Below the pieces are notes generated by a model. That model ran no database searches. It saw only the letters and a program-made list of their open reading frames with translations, and was not told the origin of the DNA. The translations under genes were made by a program, and so were the position numbers. Positions 1 to 5,861 of a stretch of DNA of 9,853 nt are shown in pieces. The stretch is taken from positions 1 through 9,853 of the forward strand of contig URTZ01000064.1 of assembly GCA_900550825.1 (NCBI GenBank), in the 5' to 3' direction. Position 1 is the first letter of the stretch. Each line of letters starts with the position of its first letter. Origin of the DNA: an uncultured Collinsella sp. Its GTDB lineage: Bacteria > Actinomycetota > Coriobacteriia > Coriobacteriales > Coriobacteriaceae.

Positions 1-20
1 GCCCGGTTCCCTTGCCGGGC
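1..20 (+). other. Short GC-rich hairpin at the window edge
   Basis: GCCCGG at 1-6 pairs perfectly with CCGGGC at 15-20 around an 8-nt loop. No T-run follows, so it is not a convincing terminator. It may be the tip or tail of a larger structure that begins outside the window, or part of the leader of the downstream esterase gene. Confidence 0.35.
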
Positions 21-39
21 GCACCTCCGTTGCGATTTC

Positions 40-45
40 GAAAGG
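40..45 (+). promoter_or_regulatory. Ribosome binding site GAAAGG of the first esterase gene
   Basis: GAAAGG ends 15 nt before the ATG at 61. The same hexamer precedes nanE and pgk at 11 nt, and is part of GAAAGGAG before gap. It argues for the ATG at 61 and against the in-frame TTG at 46, which would directly abut the site. The spacing is long, so the assignment is moderate. Confidence 0.5.
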
Positions 46-60
46 TTGGGTTCACGAGCC

Positions 61-1038
61 ATGCCAAGTGCTCAGGAGCTACAACAGCAATTTGGTGAAT
101 ATCGAGGCGCTATGCCCCGTCCATCGGATTTCGATTTCTTTTGGAAGGACCGCATGGCCGAGGCCGACGCCGTCGAGCTCGATTATGCGATTGAGGCGGC
201 TTCGGTTGCGGATTCCGCGACCTGTCGGTTTTTCGACCTCTGGTATACCGGCATGTGTGGTGCACGCCTGCATGCCAAGTACCTTAAACCTGTCTCGGAC
301 GAGCACGTGCCATTGGTACTTCAGTTCCATGGATATCCGGGTGCGAGCCGCAGCTGGTTTGAGCAAGCGTCGTTTGCGGGCATGGGCATGGCGCTCATTG
401 CTCTCGATTGTCCTGGCCAAGGAGGCCCCTCCGAGGACATTGGTGGATTTGAGGGCACGACGGTCGCGGGCCATATCGTCGCCGGTATCGACGGCGACCC
501 AGCCAACCTCTACTATGTCCGCCTACATCAGGATATCCGCATTCTGTGCCGTATCGTTCGCGAGCTCGAGGGCATCGATCTTGCCCGTGTGTTTGTGAAC
601 GGCGCGTCGCAGGGCGGCGGTTTGGGCATTGCGACCTGCGCGCTTAACAGCGAGCTCATCAATCGCGCCGCCATCCTCTATCCCTTCTTATCGGATTTCC
701 GCCTGGTCTGGGATTTGGATGCCGACGACATTGCCTACGAGGGTCTGCGCTACTGGTCTCGCTGGTTTGACGAGGACTCGACTCGTATCGAGGAAGCCTA
801 TGCCAAGCTGGCGTACTTCGATTCCAAGAACTTTGCCCCCATGGTCAAATGCCCCGTGCTGTTTGGCACGGGCACAGCCGATATCGTCTGCCCGCCGGCG
901 ACGCAGTTTGCGGTCTACAACAACCTGACCTGTGAAAAGCGTCATGAGTTCTTTGAAGGTTTTGGCCACGAGGAGATTCAGGACTTTGATGATCTGATCA
1001 TTCCGTTTTTCTGCGAGGGAGGGGAGGCTCATGTCTAA
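61..1038 (+). CDS. AXE1-family acetylesterase (acetylxylan esterase / cephalosporin-C deacetylase family)
   Basis: An alpha/beta-hydrolase of 325 residues, the usual length of the AXE1/CE7 family of cytoplasmic sugar O-deacetylases. The full triad is visible: nucleophile Ser183 in GASQGG (181-186), Asp274 in TADIVCPP, and His303 in GFGHEE. His90 in HGYPG is the family's oxyanion-side motif, and the N-terminal PRPSDFDFFW is also typical. There is no signal peptide, so it should act on imported sugars. The ATG at 61 is chosen over TTG 46; that frame stays open to the window edge, but the family N-terminus is complete without it. The gene overlaps the next by 8 nt and heads a block with nanA, nanK and nanE, so O-acetylated sialic acid or another acetylated host-glycan sugar is the inferred substrate. 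Acetylated xylo-oligosaccharides remain possible. Family is near certain, substrate is not. Confidence 0.88.
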   Translation: MPSAQELQQQFGEYRGAMPRPSDFDFFWKDRMAEADAVELDYAIEAASVADSATCRFFDLWYTGMCGARLHAKYLKPVSDEHVPLVLQFHGYPGASRSWFEQASFAGMGMALIALDCPGQGGPSEDIGGFEGTTVAGHIVAGIDGDPANLYYVRLHQDIRILCRIVRELEGIDLARVFVNGASQGGGLGIATCALNSELINRAAILYPFLSDFRLVWDLDADDIAYEGLRYWSRWFDEDSTRIEEAYAKLAYFDSKNFAPMVKCPVLFGTGTADIVCPPATQFAVYNNLTCEKRHEFFEGFGHEEIQDFDDLIIPFFCEGGEAHV

Positions 1039-1882
1039 GTGCGAGAGCAATATCGATGAGTTGATTGTCCCCGAGCTTGCGGGGATTACTGGGACGGTTT
1101 CGTCAAGGCTCGCAGAATATCGGGACTGGCACGGTGATGTCCAAGCAGATGTTTCTGATTTAGAGACATGCGCTTCGAATCTTGAGATTCAAGGCCTGGC
1201 CATTACGGCGATTGACTTTGCTAACCCCTGCGCCCGTTACTCGGAGGTTTCCTTTGAGCTCGGTGACGATGCGGTCCACGCTCGTTTGATTGAGCCTGTT
1301 GGTCGTGCCCGAGTATCTGAGCGCGTGCCGCTGTGCCTGATGTTCCACGACGTCGATCGGCCTGTGCGTGGCTGGCATCACATGACGAGATTTGCCGCTA
1401 TGGGGTATGCCGTGCTTGCACTGGACGATGAGGCGATTGGACTCAGTGATCTGCGGCAGGGGATTACCTCGCCTGCTTTTGTCAGGCGCGTCCGTTGGGG
1501 CTGCGCGTTGGCGAAGGTCGCGCGCAATCTTGATGGCGTGGACCCCGATCGCATTTTTGCGTGGGGCGAGGGCCTTGGCGGCGGTGTCGCGCTGGCGGTT
1601 TCTGCTCTGGACGAGCGGGGCCTTGCCTGCACGGCGGTTGCCAATCCAATTCCCGTCGGCCTCGAGGCACTGTCGTCTCGGGTGCGCGGATCGGTGCTCA
1701 TGGGCACATCGCTTATGGATACCGTGAGCGATCCCAAGGGCCAGCTTGCCGTTTTCAACGGTCTTGAGTGTGACCGGAGGCATATCATTTATGCCAAATA
1801 CGCTCATGAGCGCATCAATGCGTTCGAAAACGAAGTCGTCGACTTCTTTAACCAAACGTTCTACCCGTGTTCTTTGGCCTAG
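1031..1882 (+). CDS. Degenerate AXE1-family paralogue lacking the catalytic serine (probable pseudoenzyme)
   Basis: This 283-residue protein aligns by eye with the preceding esterase: AVFNGLECDRRH matches AVYNNLTCEKRH, and the Asp (D230) and His (H259) of the triad are kept. The nucleophile elbow GASQGG has become GEGLGG (179-184), so Gly181 stands where Ser should be. HGYPG has become HDVDR after His106. About 40-45 residues are missing between the elbow and the Asp strand, where the first protein carries a Trp/Asp-rich helical segment. The frame is intact, so it is not an obvious pseudogene. ATG at 1031 lies inside the end of the upstream gene (shared ATGTCTAA) behind GGAGG, which suggests translational coupling. 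Inferred roles are a non-catalytic partner of the active esterase (CE7 enzymes form oligomers), a sugar-binding protein, or a decaying duplicate. Hydrolase activity by the usual mechanism is unlikely. Confidence 0.8.
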   Translation: MSKCESNIDELIVPELAGITGTVSSRLAEYRDWHGDVQADVSDLETCASNLEIQGLAITAIDFANPCARYSEVSFELGDDAVHARLIEPVGRARVSERVPLCLMFHDVDRPVRGWHHMTRFAAMGYAVLALDDEAIGLSDLRQGITSPAFVRRVRWGCALAKVARNLDGVDPDRIFAWGEGLGGGVALAVSALDERGLACTAVANPIPVGLEALSSRVRGSVLMGTSLMDTVSDPKGQLAVFNGLECDRRHIIYAKYAHERINAFENEVVDFFNQTFYPCSLA

Positions 1883-1937
1883 ACGGCCTGGACACTGCCA
1901 ACAAGAGTGGGTGGCATAGGGTCGCCCGCCAGACAGC

Positions 1938-1944
1938 TAAGGAG
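1938..1944 (+). promoter_or_regulatory. Ribosome binding site that sets a GTG start for nanA
   Basis: TAAGGAG lies 6 nt before GTG at 1951, the best-placed start in this frame. The upstream in-frame ATG at 1867 lies inside the previous gene and would add 28 residues unrelated to the family. Confidence 0.75.
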
Positions 1945-1950
1945 ATTCTT

Positions 1951-2871
1951 GTGGCAACTCAGAAATTCACCGGCGTTATCCCTCCCGTCGTTGTTCCCGA
2001 TACCGAAGATCACCAGCTCGACGTTGCCTCCTTTGAGCGCAGCATCAACCGCATGATCGATGCCGGCGTCGATGGCCTGTTCTTCCTGGGCTCCTCGGGC
2101 GAGGTCGTCTTCTCCACCGACGAGCGTCGTCGTCAGATCATCGCCGAGGCTGTGCGCATCGTCGATCACCGCGTTCCCGTTCTGGTCGGCATCATCGACA
2201 CCGAGACCGAGCGCATGATCGAGCACGGCAAGGTCGCCCAGGAGCTGGGCGCCGATGCCCTCGTCGCCACCTGCCCGTTCTATGCCCTGCAGGGCATGAC
2301 CGAGGTCGAGGAGCACTTCCGCATCCTGCACGAGGAACTCGACCTGCCCATCTTCGCTTACGACATCCCCGTGTGCGTCCACACCAAGCTTCCCTGGAAG
2401 CTCCTTGCCAAGCTCGGCGCCGAGGGCGTCCTGGCCGGCGTCAAGGATTCCTCGGGCGATGACATCTCGTTCCGCTACCTCATTCAGGAGAATGAGAAGA
2501 ACGGCCATCCGATGAGCATCCTCACCGGTCACGAGGTTGTTGTCGATGGCGCCTACCTCGGTGGCGCCGACGGTTCCGTCCCGGGTCTCGCCAACGTTGA
2601 GCCCGAGGGCTACGTGCGCCAGTGGAAGGCCGCTCAGGCCGGTGACTGGGCTACCGTCAAGGCCGAGCAGGATCGCCTCAACGAGATCTCCCACATCTGG
2701 GATGTCACCTCGGGCGTCCAGGGCTATGCCGGTGGCGTTGGCGCCTTCAAGACCGCTATGAACCTCATGGGCATCTTCGACAGCCCGACCATGCCGCGCC
2801 CGGTGAAGGCCATGACCGGCGAGAACGTCGAGGCGATTAAGAAGGTCCTCCAGGACAACGGTCTCCTGTAA
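1951..2871 (+). CDS. nanA: DHDPS/NanA-family class I aldolase, probable N-acetylneuraminate lyase
   Basis: A 306-residue (beta/alpha)8 pyruvate-dependent aldolase. The family signature is complete: GSSGE at 47-51 (pyruvate carboxylate binding), Tyr137 in FAYDIP, and the Schiff-base Lys165 in GVKDSSGD. These numbers coincide with Tyr137 and Lys165 of E. coli NanA as I recall them. The predicted reaction is Neu5Ac to ManNAc plus pyruvate, supported mainly by nanK and nanE next door. Caution comes from the region matching the E. coli sugar-chain contacts, which reads TGHE (192-195) and then GSVPGLAN, not the NanA pattern, and from YDIP in place of YNIP. A lyase for a related keto acid is possible. 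Codons are strongly C-ended, like the glycolytic genes and unlike the two esterase genes, which suggests high expression. The start is GTG with a good ribosome site; the gene begins 68 nt after the pseudo-esterase. Confidence 0.78.
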   Translation: MATQKFTGVIPPVVVPDTEDHQLDVASFERSINRMIDAGVDGLFFLGSSGEVVFSTDERRRQIIAEAVRIVDHRVPVLVGIIDTETERMIEHGKVAQELGADALVATCPFYALQGMTEVEEHFRILHEELDLPIFAYDIPVCVHTKLPWKLLAKLGAEGVLAGVKDSSGDDISFRYLIQENEKNGHPMSILTGHEVVVDGAYLGGADGSVPGLANVEPEGYVRQWKAAQAGDWATVKAEQDRLNEISHIWDVTSGVQGYAGGVGAFKTAMNLMGIFDSPTMPRPVKAMTGENVEAIKKVLQDNGLL

Positions 2872-2874
2872 AGC

Positions 2875-2970
2875 TTCCCCAGGCACCCGATCTTGAGGCT
2901 CAAGTGGTCGTGCGTGACCCATTAGGTCAACGCCCGACCACTTTCACCCCAACCTCGGGCACCTGGGAAA
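2875..2970 (+). other. Long imperfect palindrome between nanA and nanK (large RNA hairpin)
   Basis: The whole interval folds as one nearly symmetrical hairpin. The outer arms 2875-2890 and 2955-2970 match at 13 of 16 positions. The inner arms AAGTGGTCG (2902-2910) and CGACCACTT (2935-2943) match perfectly. GCG (2912-2914) pairs with CGC (2931-2933), and TGACC (2915-2919) pairs with GGTCA (2925-2929) around a CATTA loop. Both 11-nt stretches between inner and outer arms are equal in length and partly pair. It starts 4 nt after the nanA stop. No real T-run follows (only CCTTTATC), so it looks more like an mRNA 3'-end stabiliser, processing site or palindromic repeat than a classic terminator. 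Confidence 0.7.
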
Positions 2971-3043
2971 CCTTTATCAAGCTGCGGCGATAACACCGCC
3001 TTCATTTCCTGTAGTTGTTGTTTTGTCTCCGAAGGAGAACGAC

Positions 3044-4009
3044 ATGGAGAACAAGTACGTCTGCTCTGTCGATATCGGCGGAACTAAGATCGCGACCGCC
3101 ATCATGGAGTACCCGGCTGACGGCAGCGTGCCCCATCCCGTTTTTGAGGCCGAGGTTCCTACTGAGGCCCAGGAGGGCGGCGAGGCCGTCTTCCAGCGTA
3201 TCGAGGCGTCCATCAAAGCTGCTCTCGAGGCGAATCCCGATGTCGAGGTCCTCGGTGTCGGTATCGGTGCCGCCGGTGTCGTCGATCCCAAGACGGGCGC
3301 CATCGCGTATGCCAACGAGATTATGCCCGGCTGGTCCGGCGTTCAGTTGGGGCCGCGTCTGCGCGAGGACCTTGGACTCCCCGTTGCCGTTGTGGGCGAC
3401 GTGCAGGCTCATGCTCTGGGCGAGGCCCACTGGGGCGTCGGCAAGGGCAAGTTCTCCGTCTTGTGCCTGGGCATCGGCACGGGCATCGGCGGCGCATATG
3501 TCGAGAACGGCCGCGTGATGCAGGGCTTCCATGGTGCTGCCGGCCATATGGGCCACATCGAGTGCTCGGCTGCCGCCGGCATCCCCTGCGCCTGCGGGCG
3601 TTCCGGCCATCTTGAGTCGGTTGCTTCGGGCACTTCCATTGGTCGTATGTACGATGAGCGCTTTGGCCGTGTCGACCCCAGCCGTCCTTCGGTCGGTCGC
3701 GATGTGAACGACCTGTGCCGTGCTGGCGACGAAAAGGCGACCGAGGTCATCTATGACGCCGGCTTTGCGCTGGGCGCCAGCTTGGGCTCGCTTGCCAACA
3801 TCTTGGATCCCGAGGTCATCGTGCTTTCGGGAGGCGTGATTCACCAGGGTCCCGATTGGCGCTCGCAGACGTGGAAGGACTCGGTGCACGAGGGCTATGC
3901 CAGCCAGGCGCTCGACCCGCTTCAGGACACGCCGATTCTCATCGGTTCTCTGGAGGGTGACGCGCCGCTTATCGGTGCCGCCGAACACCTTCTTGCGTCG
4001 TTGAAGTAA
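3044..4009 (+). CDS. nanK: ROK-family N-acetylmannosamine kinase
   Basis: A 321-residue sugar kinase of the ROK family, predicted to make ManNAc-6-phosphate from ManNAc and ATP in the cytosol. It shows the phosphate-binding DIGGTK (10-15), the catalytic-base Asp119 in GDVQAHALGE, GIGTGIGG for nucleotide binding, and the ROK zinc region GHMGHIE (167-173) plus CACGRSGHLE (182-191). The GHxGH form, with His168 where glucokinases have Glu, is what I recall of E. coli NanK, and with nanE and nanA alongside it supports ManNAc over glucose or GlcNAc. The usual third Cys of CxCGxxGCxE is His189, a common variant in the family. The ATG at 3044 is chosen because GAAGGAG ends 6 nt upstream; the in-frame TTG at 3023 has no such site. 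It follows nanA after 172 nt filled largely by the palindrome. Confidence 0.85.
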   Translation: MENKYVCSVDIGGTKIATAIMEYPADGSVPHPVFEAEVPTEAQEGGEAVFQRIEASIKAALEANPDVEVLGVGIGAAGVVDPKTGAIAYANEIMPGWSGVQLGPRLREDLGLPVAVVGDVQAHALGEAHWGVGKGKFSVLCLGIGTGIGGAYVENGRVMQGFHGAAGHMGHIECSAAAGIPCACGRSGHLESVASGTSIGRMYDERFGRVDPSRPSVGRDVNDLCRAGDEKATEVIYDAGFALGASLGSLANILDPEVIVLSGGVIHQGPDWRSQTWKDSVHEGYASQALDPLQDTPILIGSLEGDAPLIGAAEHLLASLK

Positions 4010-4026
4010 ACATAACTACCAAGTGC

Positions 4027-4131
4027 GCCTTCTGAGGTGCCGCAGATTGACGTGAAAGAGGAGCGAAGCGTACTTCGGTACGTGAGCGACGGTTTGAACG
4101 TCAAGGTGCGGTGTCTCAGAAGGCTGTTTTT
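4027..4131 (+). terminator. 98-nt hairpin with T-run between nanK and nanE (terminator, attenuator or structured RNA)
   Basis: GCCTTCTGAG (4027-4036) pairs perfectly with CTCAGAAGGC (4115-4124). The helix continues through three G-U pairs (4037-4039 with 4112-4114), CCGCA with TGCGG (4040-4044 with 4107-4111), a 2x2 internal loop and TTGACGT with ACGTCAA (4047-4053 with 4098-4104). That is 25 pairs in 27 steps. The 44-nt apex contains CGTAC-TTCG-GTACG (4069-4082), a C(UUCG)G tetraloop hairpin. T5 follows at 4127-4131, two nt after the stem. The element leaves no room for a promoter before the nanE ribosome site at 4132-4138, so nanE must rely on read-through or regulated termination. Structure is seen directly; the function is inferred. 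Confidence 0.75.
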
Positions 4132-4149
4132 AGAAAGGTTGAGTCGAAC

Positions 4150-4836
4150 ATGACCGTCGATCCTTTGATTCAATCCCTGAAGGGCAAGCTCGTCGTGAGC
4201 GTTCAGGCGTATATGGGCGAGCCGCTTCGCACGCCCGAGACCATGGCTCAAATGTCTCGCGCTTGCGAGCTCGGCGGCGCCGCCGCCATTCGCTGCCAGG
4301 GCCTTGCCGACATCGCCGCCATTAAGGGCCGCTGCGAGGTCCCCGTTATCGGCCTGTGGAAGGATGGGCACGAGGGCGTTTACATCACGCCGACGCTGCG
4401 CCACGCTCGCGCCTGCGTTGCTGCGGGTGCCGATATCGTGGCGATTGACGCCACTGATCGCCCACGTCCCGATGGCAAGACCGTCGAGGACACCTTCCGC
4501 CCGCTGCACGAGGAGGGTGTGCTCCTGATGGCCGACTGTGCCACCATTGAGGACATTCGCCGCGCGGTTGATATGGGCTTCGACCTGGTATCCACCACGC
4601 TTTCTCACGGTGTCGCCGCCATCGACTGCACCATGGCCGATGGCCCCGATCTGCCGCTCCTGCGTCAGGCGACCGAGGAATTCCCCGGTCTCCCCATCAT
4701 CTGCGAGGGCCGCGTGCACACGCCCGAGGAGGCCCGCGCCGCGATTGATGCGGGCGCCTGGGCCGTTGTCGTCGGCACCGCCATCACGCACCCCACGAGT
4801 ATTACAAGTTGGTTCAAGGCTGCGCTTGAGGCGTAA
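4150..4836 (+). CDS. nanE: N-acetylmannosamine-6-phosphate 2-epimerase
   Basis: A TIM-barrel protein of 228 residues, the usual NanE length, converting ManNAc-6-P to GlcNAc-6-P. Conserved blocks appear in order: SVQA (17-20), AIRCQG, PVIGLWK with Lys71 as the likely catalytic lysine, ITPT, ADIVAIDATDRPRPDG (to residue 109), MADCAT (to 132), STTLSHG (148-154), and ICEGRVHTPEEA with Glu186 as the likely acid/base partner. ATG 4150 is chosen because AGAAAGG (4132-4138) stands 11 nt upstream. An in-frame GTG at 4111 lies inside the hairpin stem and adds residues foreign to the family. The gene lies 140 nt after nanK beyond that hairpin and is followed by a strong terminator. Its product, GlcNAc-6-P, would go to NagA and NagB, which must be encoded elsewhere. 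Confidence 0.93.
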   Translation: MTVDPLIQSLKGKLVVSVQAYMGEPLRTPETMAQMSRACELGGAAAIRCQGLADIAAIKGRCEVPVIGLWKDGHEGVYITPTLRHARACVAAGADIVAIDATDRPRPDGKTVEDTFRPLHEEGVLLMADCATIEDIRRAVDMGFDLVSTTLSHGVAAIDCTMADGPDLPLLRQATEEFPGLPIICEGRVHTPEEARAAIDAGAWAVVVGTAITHPTSITSWFKAALEA

Positions 4837-4863
4837 GACAGGCCTCGTATCCGCTTGGGGCGG

Positions 4864-4869
4864 TATACT
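4864..4869 (+). promoter_or_regulatory. Possible -10 element upstream of rapZ
   Basis: TATACT matches the sigma-70 -10 consensus at 5 of 6 positions. No matching -35 hexamer lies 16-18 nt upstream. If used, transcription would begin near 4876 and the rapZ leader would contain the whole terminator at 4888-4923. Confidence 0.3.
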
Positions 4870-4887
4870 CAATAAAGGCAATTGATC

Positions 4888-4923
4888 GCGCGGGATCCGC
4901 TGGCCGGGTCCCGCGCTTGTTTT
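4888..4923 (+). terminator. Intrinsic terminator after nanE, abutting the rapZ ribosome site
   Basis: GCGCGGGA (4888-4895) pairs perfectly with TCCCGCGC (4909-4916). The stem extends through TCCG/CGGG (4896-4899 with 4905-4908, one wobble) around a 5-nt loop and is followed by TTGTTTT. It lies 51 nt after the nanE stop and its T-tract runs straight into AGGAGG of rapZ. Confidence 0.85.
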
Positions 4924-4934
4924 AGGAGGCACAC

Positions 4935-5855
4935 ATGCAAAAGGGAGATGCCATGGATGCGGCGGAGCGCTCGGAGCGCATCCCCGATATCGTCATCATC
5001 ACCGGAATGTCCGGATCGGGCCGAACGCAGGCCATGCATGTGTTCGAGGACATGGGCTATTTTTGCATCGACAACTTGCCTCCGCGTCTGATCGCCCAGC
5101 TTGCCGAACTCGTCGGCATCAATACGGGCGTGGGCAGGCATCTTGCCGTCACCTGTGACCTGCGCAGCCAGGGCTTGTTCGATGAGCTGCTCGATGCCGT
5201 TGCCGCACTCGAGGAGCGCGAGATGAGCTGCGACATCGTGTTCCTGGAGGCTTCTGACGAGGTGCTGATTCGTCGCTACAGCGAAAATCGCCGCCGTCAT
5301 CCCATTGCCAAGCCGGGGGAGACTACGGCCGATGCCATTCAGCGCGAGCGCCTTCAGCTCCAGGGCGTGCGCGACCGAGCCGATATGATTATCGACACGA
5401 GCCGTCTGCGCACCTCTGCGCTGCGCAACAAGCTACGTATGGCATTTTCCGAGCTGTCCGACCAGCAGCTCATGGACGTCCACGTGTTCTCGTTTGGCTT
5501 TAAGCACGGCATGCCCGTCGAAGCGGACATTATGATCGACGTCCGCTTCCTGCCTAATCCGTTCTACGATCCCGAGATGCGCACGATGACCGGTCTCGAT
5601 AAAAAGGTCTCCGATTTTGTTCTGGACCATCCCAAGACGCAGGAGTTTTGGAAGGCTTGGACACAGCTGCTCGATACGGTGATGCCGGGCTATATCGCGG
5701 AGGGCAAGCCGCAGCTTTCTATCGCCATCGGCTGCACGGGCGGCCAGCACCGCAGCGTTGCCATTGCCGAGGCCACGGCACGTTATTTGGAAGGTGCCCA
5801 ATATCACGTGAGCATTTCCCATCGCGACCTGTCGCGCGCCAACACGAAGGCATAG
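4935..5855 (+). CDS. rapZ: RNase adapter / nucleotide-binding protein RapZ (YvcJ)
   Basis: A full-length 306-residue RapZ. The P-loop is GMSGSGRT (24-31), with Arg where many homologues have Lys, as is common in actinobacteria. IDNLPP (45-50) follows, then the central VFLEASDEVLIRRY, and the C-terminal domain with DVRFLPNPF and GCTGGQHRS (266-274). In E. coli RapZ binds glucosamine-6-P and steers the sRNA GlmZ to RNase E; in Gram-positives the role is less clear and the family binds and hydrolyses nucleotides. The ATG at 4935 has AGGAGG 5 nt upstream; a second ATG at 4953 has no comparable site. whiA follows after 6 nt, so the two are surely co-transcribed. The usual middle gene yvcK is absent. 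A terminator directly precedes the gene and may act as an attenuator. Confidence 0.95.
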   Translation: MQKGDAMDAAERSERIPDIVIITGMSGSGRTQAMHVFEDMGYFCIDNLPPRLIAQLAELVGINTGVGRHLAVTCDLRSQGLFDELLDAVAALEEREMSCDIVFLEASDEVLIRRYSENRRRHPIAKPGETTADAIQRERLQLQGVRDRADMIIDTSRLRTSALRNKLRMAFSELSDQQLMDVHVFSFGFKHGMPVEADIMIDVRFLPNPFYDPEMRTMTGLDKKVSDFVLDHPKTQEFWKAWTQLLDTVMPGYIAEGKPQLSIAIGCTGGQHRSVAIAEATARYLEGAQYHVSISHRDLSRANTKA

Positions 5856-5861
5856 GCCTGC

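Noticed and set aside
46..48. TTG as start of the first esterase
   Set aside because: It abuts GAAAGG with no spacing; ATG at 61 gives the normal family length.
68..598. Open frame in another + frame inside the first esterase gene
   Set aside because: It overlaps a gene with a complete catalytic triad and its product is Ser/Arg/Pro-rich with no motif.
1879..2922. Long antisense open frame opposite nanA (347 codons)
   Set aside because: It mirrors the C-ended codons of a real gene; its predicted protein is a low-complexity Gly/Asp/Val/Leu product with no recognisable domain.
3590..3619. NanK zinc motif with His for the last Cys as a defect
   Set aside because: CxCGxxGH occurs in many ROK kinases and His can still bind zinc.
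4111..4149. N-terminal extension of NanE from a GTG inside the hairpin
   Set aside because: The start sits in a paired stem with no ribosome site, and the extra residues do not fit the family.
5004..5027. RapZ P-loop with Arg instead of Lys as a sign of lost function
   Set aside because: GMSGxGR(S/T) is, to my knowledge, common in actinobacterial RapZ proteins, so it is a lineage feature.
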